Source: Saccharomycopsis fibuligera x Saccharomycopsis cf. fibuligera (lineage: Eukaryota; Ascomycota; Saccharomycetes; Ascoideales; Saccharomycopsidaceae). From it: a stretch of DNA of 64,000 bases. The DNA lies in the NCBI GenBank assembly GCA_001936135.1, contig CP012809.1, positions 1,289,501-1,353,500 of the forward strand. The letters run 5' to 3'. This document shows positions 33,720-45,100 of this stretch, one piece after another (the stretch's first letter is position 1; the number at the start of each line of letters is the position of its first letter). The notes beneath the pieces were generated by a model. The model was not told the DNA's origin. It did no database searches and saw only the letters and a program-made list of their open reading frames with translations. The translations under genes and the position numbers were made by a program.

Positions 33720-35138
33720 ATGAGTACTTGGAGGGCCTTTGGTAGAAATATAATCAAGTCGGTGATGGGGAAAAAAGAGGAAAAACTCGTTTCTGCTGCT
33801 GCTGCTGCTGTTCCTGCTGCTGCTGAAGATAACAAGCAGAACCAAATACTGACCAAGCGGGACGGCTACAATACATGGAGCAAGAAAAAGCTCATCAGAA
33901 GAATAAACGAGCTTGAAGAACTCGCCAAAAAGAATAATGCGGGTATATCTACTCCGGATGGACTGCAAATAACCGAGAGTAAAGTGAAGCCTAAACAGAA
34001 ACAGTTTGACTTTAGCAAATACTCTACCAGATTTGTGGCCCTCCGCTTCTCGTACTTGGGCTGGAACTACAATGGTTTGGCTATTCAAAACCACGAGACT
34101 GCTCTTCCAACCGTGGAAGAGGAAATCATCAAAGCGTTGTATCAGTGTCGCTTGGTTCCATCGTTGGAGCCTAAAGATTTCAATTTCAGTCGATGCGGCA
34201 GAACTGATAAAGGTGTCAGTGCCATGAATCAAGTAATTTCCTTAAATGTGCGGTCCAACTTGAAATCCAAAGAAGAACAACTTGATCCAGCAAATGATGA
34301 GAAAGAAATAGACTATGTGCGAATACTCAATAAGCTAGTACCTAGAGACATTCGTTTCAAGGCAGTGTGTCTTCGACCACCAGCAAATTTCGATGCCAGA
34401 TTCAGTTGTCAGTACCGTCACTACAAGTACATGTTCCACAAGAAGGACCTTGACATTGAGCTCATGCAGCAAGCCGCCCGAAAATACGAAGGTGGTCATG
34501 ATTTTCGCAATTTTTGCAAAATTGATGGATCCAAGCAAATCAAGAATTTCAATCGGACCATCTTGTCCAGCAGCATCATTAGCTATGACGACGAGTTTTG
34601 CGTGTTTGATTTGAAGGGCACTGCGTTCCTATGGCACCAGGTGCGTTGTATGATTGCCGTGTTGTTTTTGATTGGTTCGCGGTTGGAAAAGGCGGAAATC
34701 ATTGACTATTTATTCGATGTTGCAAATAACCCAAATAAGCCTGTGTACGACATGGCCCATGACATTCCATTGGTGTTGTACGACTGTAAATTCCCAGATA
34801 GCATTGAGTGGCAAGTAGGTGCTGATTCAAAATCTAGTGAGGTGTATCCAATGTGGCTTGATTACAGATTGAAGAGCAACATAAATGGGCTCGTGAATGG
34901 CGATTTGTTGCTGGATCAGGTTAGCGGGGTGGTGAAAACTGAACAACAACAACAACAACAACAGCAGCAGCAGCATCATCATCATCATAATAATCTGCAA
35001 CAAAGAATTGTAATCAATATTGGAGACGGCAAGGGTAAGCCGATCAAAGAGTATGTCAAATTGCAAGACCGCAAAAAGATGGACTCTGTTGAAGAGCAGA
35101 ATGAGAAGTTTTTAAATAAAAAACGCAGACTCAAATGA
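33720..35138 (+). CDS. DEG1: tRNA pseudouridine synthase Deg1/Pus3
   Basis: 472 residues from the ATG at 33720, the first in-frame ATG. The enzyme makes pseudouridine 38/39 in the anticodon arm of tRNAs, in nucleus and cytosol. The TruA-family core is clear: RFSYLGWNYNGLAIQ, then RCGRTDKGVSAMNQ with the catalytic Asp163, then FDARFSCQYRHYKY and HDFRNFCKID, and the late block GTAFLWHQVRCMIAVLF. The HDFRNFCKID form with KxD favours Pus3 over Pus1. The N-terminal 60 residues are Ala-rich. A Gln/His run near residue 410 is coded by CAA/CAG/CAT repeats. Length is close to yeast Deg1 (442). Confidence 0.92.
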   Translation: MSTWRAFGRNIIKSVMGKKEEKLVSAAAAAVPAAAEDNKQNQILTKRDGYNTWSKKKLIRRINELEELAKKNNAGISTPDGLQITESKVKPKQKQFDFSKYSTRFVALRFSYLGWNYNGLAIQNHETALPTVEEEIIKALYQCRLVPSLEPKDFNFSRCGRTDKGVSAMNQVISLNVRSNLKSKEEQLDPANDEKEIDYVRILNKLVPRDIRFKAVCLRPPANFDARFSCQYRHYKYMFHKKDLDIELMQQAARKYEGGHDFRNFCKIDGSKQIKNFNRTILSSSIISYDDEFCVFDLKGTAFLWHQVRCMIAVLFLIGSRLEKAEIIDYLFDVANNPNKPVYDMAHDIPLVLYDCKFPDSIEWQVGADSKSSEVYPMWLDYRLKSNINGLVNGDLLLDQVSGVVKTEQQQQQQQQQQHHHHHNNLQQRIVINIGDGKGKPIKEYVKLQDRKKMDSVEEQNEKFLNKKRRLK

Positions 35139-35738
35139 AGTTGCGAAGATAATCAATATTGCATCCATAGAATTACTTTAGAATTTCATTTCATTTCACT
35201 TGTTTGTTTTATGCGTGTTTATAGCATGAGAACGACTATAGAAGCAGTCTGGCTTGGTCATTAGCTGTCAACGCTACTATGTGTAGGTTAAGTTATACTG
35301 TTGATGTAATTTCTTTTCCCAGCTTGTCTCTAGCTTGGCTTAACTACGGCAGCTGAGGTTTTAGTAATAGCAATTGATTTGTACTCAGTAACGGTTATTA
35401 TATCTCCATTTCTTGAGATAAACTAAAACATGAGATCGCATTCAGCCATAGTACCACCACAATGTTTGATAGACTATGATCATGTTGGCACTCTAGCGAT
35501 ACGTAGCAACGATTTTCCATATCGGCTACATTACACAGCATGGGCTTATCACACGCTCTACTGGCTAATTATGCCAGTGTTTCCTGTAAGCTTGGTCTGC
35601 CAATTGCCTGTATATATATAGTGTGGGTGTATATCATATCAATGAGTATCACTCCGCTTCTGTGCGTTTTTTGATTTCCTTTTTTCCCTTTCTTTCCACA
35701 TCACAAAAAAAGCCGCCATCGCCAAAAAATACCAAACA
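35139..35738. promoter_or_regulatory. CHT4 promoter, 600 bp
   Basis: DEG1 3' flank and chitinase promoter. A TATATATATA element lies at 35612-35621, about 120 bp before the chitinase ATG. Nothing else was recognised. Confidence 0.5.
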
Positions 35739-37064
35739 ATGCACACTGTCAGAGCTCTTCTCATCCTCCTTTGCTGGCTTTCATTCTGCTACTTTTACAT
35801 TGGAAACTTGAACTTGACCTTGACCGGCCCCATGGGAAGATTTCTCGACAAGCTCTCTGGCAGGCTCCGCCCACTGGAGCAAATGCCATACCAACAACAG
35901 CAGCAGCCACTGGTCAAGACAGGGGGCTACAAAACCGGCCTCTATTTCGCCAACTGGTCCATCTATACCAAAAAGCATCAACTCGAGGACATCGATTTCA
36001 GCCTCGTTACTCACCTATTCTATGCCTTTGTGGATATTGACCCTCATTCAGGCAAATTGAAGCTCAGTGACCCATGGGCCGATATTCAGATCCCTGTGCC
36101 ATCAACCGGATCCACGGGCAATTTGCAACACTTGTACAAACTAAAACAACAACATCGCCACTTAAAGACGGCATTCTCCATTGGTGGATGGTCGTACAGA
36201 TCACATTTTTCGGCTGGTGTCAGCACCGACAAAAAAATTGATAATTTTGTTCAGTCTGCTATCTATTTCTTGAAGGAGTATGGCTTTGATGGGATTGATT
36301 TGGATTGGGAGTACCCAAGCAATGCCGCTGAGCAAAAGCAGTATATTAAACTTGCCCAAAAGCTCAAACTGGCACTCCAACAAGTTGAGAAAGAGAAAAA
36401 TCTTGTCCCTGAGTCTTTAATCTTGACAGCGGCTATTCCAGCACTTCCATATTCGTTACGTTGGATCGACTTGAAGCTGATGGACAAGTACATTTCGTTC
36501 TGGAACCTCATGACTTACGACTTCTCCGGCAGCTGGTCTGAAAAGGCGCAATACCATTCAAACTTGCATCCATACCAAGGGGGTGAGTGGTCTGCATCTC
36601 AAGGAGTACAACTTTTGACCTCTTCCGAATACAAGATTGACCTAGCAAAAATTATTCTTGGGATGCCATTGTATGCCAGACGGTTCGAGGGCACTGGTGG
36701 TTTAAACTCGCCCTTCAGTGGGGTTGGTGGTACCGAAGGGATAGTTGATTACAAAGTACTCCTAGGTGATCAATCTGTGAACGATCAGTTTGACTCTCGT
36801 GCCGGAACTGGGTATTCATACAATTCGCAAACTCGTACTTTCTTGTCTTACGAAAACGTCCAGTCATCGCAGTTGAAAGGTAAATACACTGCTCAGCAGA
36901 AACTTGGTGGTGGCATGTGGTGGGAGTCAAGCGGTGAAGTGTTTGGCGATCGTAGCAAATCTATCATTTTGAACTACGTTGAGCAGTTGGGCGGGCCTAA
37001 CGGACTTGATAAATCTTCAAACAACTTGGATTATAAAGAAAGCAAGTATTTGAATGGTAATTAG
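35739..37064 (+). CDS. CHT4: GH18 chitinase, CHT4/CTS2 type
   Basis: 441 residues. It hydrolyses beta-1,4 linkages of chitin. The glycosyl hydrolase 18 barrel runs from TGLYFANWSIYTK to MWWESSGEVFGD. The catalytic motif DGIDLDWE is complete with the acid Glu191; SIGGWSYRSHF and FWNLMTYDFSGSW are the other family blocks. An N-terminal hydrophobic stretch (residues 5-22) may act as a signal anchor. There is no Ser/Thr-rich mannoprotein domain or chitin-binding module, unlike CHT1-3, which points to the CHT4/Cts2 (sporulation-type, non-wall) branch. That branch choice is inference from architecture. Confidence 0.85.
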   Translation: MHTVRALLILLCWLSFCYFYIGNLNLTLTGPMGRFLDKLSGRLRPLEQMPYQQQQQPLVKTGGYKTGLYFANWSIYTKKHQLEDIDFSLVTHLFYAFVDIDPHSGKLKLSDPWADIQIPVPSTGSTGNLQHLYKLKQQHRHLKTAFSIGGWSYRSHFSAGVSTDKKIDNFVQSAIYFLKEYGFDGIDLDWEYPSNAAEQKQYIKLAQKLKLALQQVEKEKNLVPESLILTAAIPALPYSLRWIDLKLMDKYISFWNLMTYDFSGSWSEKAQYHSNLHPYQGGEWSASQGVQLLTSSEYKIDLAKIILGMPLYARRFEGTGGLNSPFSGVGGTEGIVDYKVLLGDQSVNDQFDSRAGTGYSYNSQTRTFLSYENVQSSQLKGKYTAQQKLGGGMWWESSGEVFGDRSKSIILNYVEQLGGPNGLDKSSNNLDYKESKYLNGN

Positions 37065-37416
37065 ATGCAGAAACATTGTAAATTGTTTCTTAATGTGTTC
37101 GATTTTTTATATATATAGTTCAGATATATACAATAAAATAATTATTTCGAGTGACGTACAGAAGTATTTTAGATTGTATTGATGTTTACATGACTTAATA
37201 AATGATGTAAAATCAACAGGATATATAATCATTGAACACAAATGCCTAATTACTCACATCAATGACATCATGCCGCATGCTTGTCAAAATGACACTCAAT
37301 TATAAGTTTTATATCATTTATCACCACCAACTGGAAACTGACTAGTAGCAATTATAAAAAGTTATTATACAATATTCACAGACAAAACAGAAAAGCATCA
37401 AGCAGAATTTCAAAAA
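37065..37416. other. Convergent intergenic, 352 bp
   Basis: 3' ends of CHT4 and MRM2 meet here. The sequence is AT-rich and no RNA gene or repeat was seen. Confidence 0.5.
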
Positions 37417-38490
37417 TTACTGAAACACCTTTACTTTATCAACATTAGCCTTCTTATTCATGCACACAAAATAGCATTCTTTACTCTCACTGCGTGACGA
37501 TTCTGGCTTAAATCTAACCACTCTACCAAAAACTTGGCGAAGTCTGTACTCAAGCAAATAATCTTCTGGTCCAGTGTAATACTTGCAAACATATGTTCCC
37601 CCGGGCCTAAGCATCTCAATGGCTAAAATGAGCCCAGCATCACATAAGTCCATACTCATTAAATGATCTTTTACTTTGAGCCCCGTGGTGTTGGCCATCC
37701 TATAGTATGCGCTATTAGTAGTGTTATTCCAAAAGCCAGTTGATTGAGGAAATGGTTCATACATATCGCTGAGCACAACATCAACAATCTGTTGCTTATT
37801 AGTGCTGTTTTTGGTATCACTTTCACTTGCTTGTTCACTTTCACTGCTGCTTTCTTCACCCTCAATTTCACCGCCACTTGCAGCTCTGTCAGAAGGGGTC
37901 ATGGTTGCAGTGCTCCTCTGCTTAATATTCTTCATAATAACATCGTTCTTGACAAAATACTCATATATCAAATGATGCGTTCTCTTAGACAATATATTTG
38001 CTTGGATTGAAGAAGCCCCCTTCGGAGGCTTGCAAGGCAATATATCCACTCCCAAAATTTTGGAATCTGGAGGACACAAACTAACAGCAACTTGAGTCCA
38101 CGCTCCTGGAGCAAATCCCAAATCCACCACATTAAGCGGACCACGAAGAATACTAGTATTAAAAATGCCAAACTTTTTATGGATCTCTTGAAGTTTGAAA
38201 CCTGCCCTGGATTTCAAATTGAGGGAACGCGCTTTGCGGGAGTAGAAATCATTTTGGCTGCGTGCTAGCCATCGTTGTGATGACCCACTTTTTTTCTTTT
38301 GGGGACCCTGAGGTGGGCCATGGTTGTCGTGTTTGTGTCGTAGTTGTGGTACCGTCAAGGGCACTACAGGAGCCAAACGCCTTAATGATGATGATGGTAA
38401 TTGGACATGGAGCTGGAATTCACATTGCAATTGGAATAGCGGCAAGCATGATCGCACGAGGCTGGTGCGCCCAGAACTAAATAGGAGCAT
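37417..38490 (-). CDS. MRM2: Mitochondrial rRNA 2'-O-methyltransferase Mrm2
   Basis: 357 residues. FtsJ/RrmJ-type methyltransferase; yeast Mrm2 methylates a uridine of the 21S rRNA peptidyl-transferase centre. The SAM motif VVDLGFAPGAWTQVA starts at residue 121. The K-D-K-E tetrad is visible: Lys99 (RAGFKLQEI), Asp242 (VVLSDMYEP), Lys303 (YVCKYYTG) and Glu338 (ESKECYFVC). The Arg-bearing, weakly acidic-free N-terminus (first 45 residues) fits a mitochondrial presequence. A Ser/Glu-rich insert lies at about 192-234, not seen in the bacterial enzyme. There is a single FtsJ domain with no Spb1 tail, so Mrm2 fits better than Spb1 or Trm7. Confidence 0.87.
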   Translation of the reverse strand: MLLFSSGRTSLVRSCLPLFQLQCEFQLHVQLPSSSLRRLAPVVPLTVPQLRHKHDNHGPPQGPQKKKSGSSQRWLARSQNDFYSRKARSLNLKSRAGFKLQEIHKKFGIFNTSILRGPLNVVDLGFAPGAWTQVAVSLCPPDSKILGVDILPCKPPKGASSIQANILSKRTHHLIYEYFVKNDVIMKNIKQRSTATMTPSDRAASGGEIEGEESSSESEQASESDTKNSTNKQQIVDVVLSDMYEPFPQSTGFWNNTTNSAYYRMANTTGLKVKDHLMSMDLCDAGLILAIEMLRPGGTYVCKYYTGPEDYLLEYRLRQVFGRVVRFKPESSRSESKECYFVCMNKKANVDKVKVFQ

Positions 38491-39168
38491 TTTCTTTTTC
38501 TATATTATTTTGATGGGATGTTATATTAAGGTATTGTTAAGTGGTCTGTGGTTCTTTAATACAAAACTGAGGCAGTTGCTGAAGGTATTTTCGTGAAGCG
38601 TAGTCTAACAGCGTTAGGAGCGTAACAGAAGTACAAGTGCTAGGGCAAACTAATAGTAAAAAAGAACGAAAAAAGAAAAGGGAAAAAAAAAAAAAAAAAA
38701 AAGGAAAAAGATCTTTGAACAGTAGCAGTAGGGTCTAAACCAAGTGATGCGTGATATGAATGAATAAACTAAGCCAACTATCCTGTTTCTAGGCTTTAAT
38801 TTGAAATTTTTGCTTGAGATTCTTTTTTCTGTTTTTCGTGAACGAGATGAGCTTCAACTCGATGCGCGTCGGCGTTTTTTGACAAATTGAAAGCTCTTTA
38901 GTTTAATTATTTTGTACTGGCCCTGCTGGGTCTAATAGTGCTTGTCCTAACATTACCTGATCTTTCACAGCTAAAAAAAAATTTAGTATTTAGACAACTC
39001 TACAACATGTACTGGTCATAAAATAAATAAATAAATAAATAAAACTTTTTCCCTTTTTATGAATTTTACATAATTTTATTGGTTACAAATACACCCATCC
39101 TCTTCTCCCCGTAGTCACAGCTTAGGTTATGGACAGTAAATCCCAAAATTCACACCATCGACAACCCA
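38491..39168. other. Intergenic, 678 bp, MRM2 promoter and HPR1 3' flank
   Basis: It holds A20 at 38683-38702 and AAAT repeats near 39021-39043. No gene was seen. Confidence 0.5.
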
Positions 39169-41511
39169 TCAATAATCTAGGGCAGCATTATTTTGCTCCT
39201 TCATAGCCACATCTTCGCTGCCGGCTCCATTACCAGCAGAACTGACACCAGCATCCTCACCATCGTTCTGATCGTCTTTGCTCCACAGAATATAAGAATT
39301 CTTGAGTTTCTTATTGTTAGATTCAACTAGACTTTGAACTTCCGAGTTCAATTCTTCGAGTTTGCGCTTCAATCTGTCGTTGTTTCTTTTCTGTATCGAC
39401 TGCGGTCTAAAATCGACAGCAACACTACCATTGCCATTGCTACTGGCATTCTGGTCATTTTCTGTATTAGCTTCATCTTCTGTTGGCAATAATAACTTGG
39501 AAGCATCAATTTTGAGCCACAAACCCCTCTTGCGTAAGTATCTTGATCTTTTCCAACTGCTTAAACTATACTGTGGTCTTAAGTTTGGATCTGGAATACC
39601 AATTTCGTTATCTATCTCCTCTTTGATCTTATCCAATTTTTCAGTAAGTTCTTCTTCACTTGGTTTCTTGAAATCAAACTGATTCTGCGCCGTTAATATT
39701 TTGGTTAGGTTTCTGTTACCGAACTGAATGCCAAATAAGTTCTCATAACTGGAGGATGCCTTCAATTTGGCTGACACTTCATCAAGACTTTTGTCGAAAG
39801 TTGGCTTATCATAAGCAATATTGAATAAATTGAACTTGTTCAATTTCCAAGAAAACCAAATCAAGTCGTTATGTCCAACAATAGAATTTGTGGTAAAATA
39901 TAAAGATTTGCTGTAATCGCTGAAAAAAGCGCCCAAAGTTTTCTTGATATTGAGATAGTAATCATATTCATTGTTTCGACGGTCTACCAAAGTAGCGTAC
40001 ACTTCTTTGAAAGTGTTATACAACAATTTGGGGTTTTGGGGCACTAAAGCTATAGAGTCATCTTTGTTTTTATTCAACTGTTCAATAAATTCATCATATT
40101 TTTTAAAATAGTTAGTCATTTGAACAAAATTATCTTTTTTGTATTTTTCGAGATTGTTAAACATGAAGTTATTAACAATGTAAATTTGCACAAGCACCTC
40201 TAACCTCCATTTGGAATCATTAGCCTTTTGCTTATCAAAAAGAGTAGTGTTCACGATTCTGGTAAGACCGCTAAATCTTTCTTCCAGATTGTAATACTTC
40301 AACTTATCTTGAATAAATGTTCTTTGGTAAAAATCTTCCACAAACTTAGGATCACCATGTTCAAGGTACTGGCTTATGCTTTCTGTTAATCTGTTTGGAT
40401 CTGTAATTACTTCAGGAACATCATTACTCGCAATGTCAGCTTTTTGTAAAGTTATATCTGTTAATTCCTTCACTAGTGCTTTTTGGTCTTTCAAAACATA
40501 ATCTTGCTTCATAGGAGGATAGTTCAACAATGGATTAGCCAACCATTCTTGTATTTTCCAAAATCTAAAAAACAATTCATCACCGTATCTTTTTATAGGA
40601 AGATTTATATTATCAAGTATCTGCTCATTGAAAGTAAAGCTTTGATCAGCATATAATGGATCATTAATTGAAAAATTTTTGGATAAATATACTCTAATTC
40701 TGCCCAAAAATTCGGTCTTATGAGTAAAGATATTATCTTTCACTTGTCCAAAACGATCAATCAACTCGTTCACTGCTCTCAACAATCCCAGACCTGGCCT
40801 TCTTCTCCCAATCAACTTTGTAGTATGGATAGGTACGCCAGCGGTTCCTGAACCTTGCTTATAATATTGGCCGTCATTTTTTGTCAAAAATTTGATAAGT
40901 TCAAACTGTCTTGATTCCATGTAGTTCCAAAATTTGTAAAGAAAATTTAGCGAATTACTGGTAAATATTTTTGGTATAAGGATGAAGAGCAAGTCAAATT
41001 GTGGATCTTCCTTGGCATTGACAGAAAAACAAGCAAAGTCCAATAGTATAGCATAAAAACTTAGCTTGAACTCCTCGATACTATCTATGCTAAAGTTGTC
41101 TTTGTCGCTGTTGTTTTCTTCGTCTGCAATATCTTGCTGTTTATCATTTTTCTTTATAATGGTGTTGACTGACTGCTCAAACTTTGATAAGACATTCAAG
41201 AAAATTAACTCTAAAAACAACTTTTTATTCGCATCGTCAGGTACCTTGGATATAAACTCGGGATAGAAAGCTTCTAATATGCTATCATTGATAATATTGT
41301 CAATCAATGGCTTTTTTACCTGCGACCATTGGTCATCGTCGGGAATACTGATATTTGCTGCTAGCTTATTAGCACCCGCATCCCATATGGATTGAGAGAT
41401 ATTGTGTTCAGGAAAGATGTAAGAATGTATAGTGAATGCGAGATTGTAGAGCAGGTAGGTGGATTCATCAAGCCATTTCTTGTGTTCTTCCAAAGAGCTG
41501 TGTTCTGCCAT
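39169..41511 (-). CDS. HPR1: THO complex subunit Hpr1 (THOC1)
   Basis: 780 residues, close to yeast Hpr1 (752). THO couples transcription elongation to mRNA packaging and export in the nucleus. Family features seen: a helical protein with the THOC1 blocks RRRPGLGLLRAVNELIDRF (loop over a helix that ends in a register of leucines), FLGRIRVYLSKNFSINDPLY and FFRFWKIQEWLANPLLNYPP, which matches the THOC1 'FW-LQ-Y--NP' motif. The C-terminal 120 residues are charged and low-complexity. No catalytic motif is expected. The assignment rests on these blocks and on length. Confidence 0.75.
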   Translation of the reverse strand: MAEHSSLEEHKKWLDESTYLLYNLAFTIHSYIFPEHNISQSIWDAGANKLAANISIPDDDQWSQVKKPLIDNIINDSILEAFYPEFISKVPDDANKKLFLELIFLNVLSKFEQSVNTIIKKNDKQQDIADEENNSDKDNFSIDSIEEFKLSFYAILLDFACFSVNAKEDPQFDLLFILIPKIFTSNSLNFLYKFWNYMESRQFELIKFLTKNDGQYYKQGSGTAGVPIHTTKLIGRRRPGLGLLRAVNELIDRFGQVKDNIFTHKTEFLGRIRVYLSKNFSINDPLYADQSFTFNEQILDNINLPIKRYGDELFFRFWKIQEWLANPLLNYPPMKQDYVLKDQKALVKELTDITLQKADIASNDVPEVITDPNRLTESISQYLEHGDPKFVEDFYQRTFIQDKLKYYNLEERFSGLTRIVNTTLFDKQKANDSKWRLEVLVQIYIVNNFMFNNLEKYKKDNFVQMTNYFKKYDEFIEQLNKNKDDSIALVPQNPKLLYNTFKEVYATLVDRRNNEYDYYLNIKKTLGAFFSDYSKSLYFTTNSIVGHNDLIWFSWKLNKFNLFNIAYDKPTFDKSLDEVSAKLKASSSYENLFGIQFGNRNLTKILTAQNQFDFKKPSEEELTEKLDKIKEEIDNEIGIPDPNLRPQYSLSSWKRSRYLRKRGLWLKIDASKLLLPTEDEANTENDQNASSNGNGSVAVDFRPQSIQKRNNDRLKRKLEELNSEVQSLVESNNKKLKNSYILWSKDDQNDGEDAGVSSAGNGAGSEDVAMKEQNNAALDY

Positions 41512-42141
41512 GGTATTGATGGTGCTGCTGGTTATGCTCTGTTGTTTAACAGTCGCTATTAGCTCTTTCTCTCAGTTTATATTTACTCTCTATTCATTCA
41601 CGATTCGCTTTATTTTCAGTTTGTTTTTCTGATTCATCAGCACTTGTGGTGCAGGGGTGTTAAGTAAACTAACCCATACACCACATAGTAATGTATGCTA
41701 TATATTGACAAAGTGTCCCCTGAACCATTTTATCAGGCAACAAATAGCCAGTCAAGTTTGAACTAGATAGTAATGGCTTCGCCTTAATTACACTTAAGAT
41801 ATAAAATAGTAATGATCCCTTACGCAAGGAAATAGAAGCGGCATTCAAAGCATTTCAAGCAACTATGTCGCGGCACCCTAAAAGAAAAACAAATACAGGT
41901 CTTTTCTGTTAGAAATTATTCGCTTTTAATTAATATTTTTTCAAAACATTGAGTTATAAGAAAATGCTTTTATGACTTATGCTTGCGTAAAAAAATGAAA
42001 TCAAATGACAAAAAAGAAAAAATAGTGTATAATATAATTTAGTATAGTATAGTATAAAGTATAGTGCAATAACGAATATTAAGCAGCCTGCCTAGCAATA
42101 TAGCAAAAAATAAAGAGAAAAAATCTTAATTTGTCAAGTTA
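41512..42141. other. Intergenic, 630 bp, HPR1 promoter and DUG2 3' flank
   Basis: AT-rich; short TATAG tandem repeats at about 42041-42065 near the DUG2 3' end. No gene was seen. Confidence 0.5.
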
Positions 42142-45100
42142 TCAAATAATAAGATTTTCAATATATTCGTCAAGTCCATCAGAGTTCTCGTTATTTTTCA
42201 AACTATTATCTTTCTCTTGAGGCTCAAAGATGTATTCTTTTCTATGAGGCTTAGCAGAAACATAATCTGAAGGCTGCTGTGCCTCGGTCTTGAGATCATT
42301 AGCAGGGATGGCATTAAATACGTTAAACAAGATTTTCTTCAATTTAAAAAGATTAATGATTCGCAATCTCTCATTATTCAAATGAGCATTGTCAGAACTT
42401 TGGCCGCATGGAATTTGTGCTGCATTAGCATTAAAAAATTTCTCCAAGAATCTGATTGACGGAATAGATCCACCTTCTCTGATAAATAATGGCTTGAGTT
42501 TCCATTCACTAATAATTGCCTCATTTAAAATTTTGTAAAGTTTGCTGTCAAGATTACCCAACCATGGTTCAGTTTCCTTGATGAATTTGATCTTCAAAGT
42601 ATTATTGCTGTCAAATTGCTTGAATGATTCTCCCAAATAATTCACTAAATTCTCCTTAATGGTTTCAATATCCTGGTTAGGAACAATTCTCATTGAAATT
42701 GCTGAACTAGCGACTTTTGGAATGATTGTGGTATTTCTTGGTCCTGAAACTTTAACCCGGTGAACTGTCAACGAAGGCAATCTCCACTTCTTCAAGAGGT
42801 TGTTGATATTGAGATCATTGTGACTATCATTAGGAACAATTCTTTCAATGATATTTTGATACAATTGAAGTTCCTCTTTACAGATTGGAAGAATTGGCTT
42901 ATAATAATCTGGAATAAGCACTCTACCATTCGCTGTGTCTGTCAATTTGGATAACAAATTGACTAAGTCAATAGTAGGCTCTCTAGAGACCCCACCATCA
43001 ACACCAGAATGTCTATCTGGCTTCTCACTTGACACTTCAATCTCAGCACTAATCAAACCTCTTAGCCCATAATTTAAACATGGGGTATAGTCATCGAGCC
43101 AGTATGAGTTTGAGAACAAAATCCAATCAATCTCGCCAATTAAATGTCTATAAGTGGAAATCACACTTTGAAAACCAAATGATCCAGATTCTTCTTCACC
43201 CTCTAGTAAAAACACCACATCAGAGCTCAAACTTTTGGATCTGCTTAAGTCTGACACTGCAAAGATTGATGATAATATTGGGCCTTTGTTATCAGTAATA
43301 CCTCTAGCATGCAAATACCCATCCTGAGCAATCATGGTAAATGGATCTGTGTCCCAACCTTTATCATTTTCAGTTTCAACAACATCATAATGGCCATACC
43401 AGATAACTCTTGGGACCTTTTCATTATGCAGGTTTTTAGGTTTGTTTGCTTTAAAAAGAGCGTAAACAATAGGATTAGCATTTTCCACTGGCAACAATTT
43501 TGACTCATAAGCACCGTATTTTTTAAAAATGTTGTTTAAAAAATTAGCACAGTTTCTGGAATCTTCAATGTAAAGTTCCGGTTTTTGAGAAATAGTTTTA
43601 AAACTAATAAAATTAGACAAAATTTTTAGCAAGTCGTTGTTGCTAACTAGTCCTTTATTTGAATCATTAGAATGACCAAATCGAGTCTGAAAATCCTCCG
43701 TTACTGTGATATGGCCATAATCATTGACTTTGTTTGGCAAGTTCCAGATGGAGATTCCTGAATGACCGGCACTTACCAATAAATTGTCATTGCTGTTGTT
43801 ATAGTTGTATAGAATGTCGACTGATTGAATTGATTTTTCATTAGAGTTCCATTCAGAGGTGAAACCATCAGGACTAGGCACAAACCCGCCAGTAGTGTTT
43901 AAGTTATATTTGCAGCATCCAAACTCTGTTCCCTTAAATAAACAATTTAAGTTTGTATAGTATGCTACAGAATTAATCTCAACGGAGTTATCAGTATCAA
44001 TGATTTTGATTAATTGAAAAGTAGATAAATCCCAAACTTTTACTTTACCATCAGTCAAGCCACAATAGAGGAAAAACCCATTGATGGTGATTGTCAAAGT
44101 TGGATCGTCATTGTCTAATTCAGTAAGAAATTTCAATTGAGGTCCGTTAGTTAAGATTTCGTTGTGTATACCCCAGATTTTCACCAATCCATCACCACCC
44201 ACGGAAACCAAGTACTCTTCAAATTTTTCATCTGGGGTAATTGGAAAATTGCTGTTTTGAAAAACTTCTTTAGAAACAATTTTCAAGTCGTAAATAAAGC
44301 CATTATGAGCAAAAGGAATAACGTTGTCCAATGGAACCTCTATTAAGGCTAAGTTAGTTTTAGTTTTTTCCAACTTGTTTGAAAACTTTTCAATTTTCTC
44401 ATTGATTGCATTTGATGAATTCTGTTCCAGAGATCTTACCCCTGGCTTTGAATCAAAAAACTTGTCATATCTAATGAATGGTAACTTATTTAAAGTGGAT
44501 TTGTTAACTTTTACAAAATTTTGCTTATCAGACAAATTTACCCATTGAATCGAAGTATTTTGACTGCCAAAAAACAAAATGTTCAAGTTTTTTGAAAGGG
44601 CAATGGAAAAAATATCACCAATATCAATCAATGAATAGATTGTAGTAATTTCTTTGATGCCGTTATGGGAGTCATGCTCTGTGTCTCTGTTTAATCCTGA
44701 AATATCCCAAATTTTAATAAGTGAATCAGACGATGTTGAAAATAAGTAGTTTTCATTGTTTGATATAATCAAGTTAAGAATTGACCCATTATGATCGGTA
44801 TCGATCGTGCCAATCTTTTGGAAATTTGTCAAATTATAAATCAAAATCTTAGAGTCCTGTGTACCACTGAAAAGTAGTTTGTGTTTTTTGGAAATGGCAA
44901 TCGATAAGACAGAAAATCCATGACTCCACCTATGCAATAATGTTGGATTGTCGTGGTTTAAGAAAACGGAGTTTGAGGACGATGTTGGCAAAGAGTACAG
45001 TAATGACGAGGATACACTGGAGTATCCGTTGGATCCGTCAGCTGAATCGGAATTGATATTGATGTTTATTGATGAAACATCTGAAGCTGAGTTATTGTTC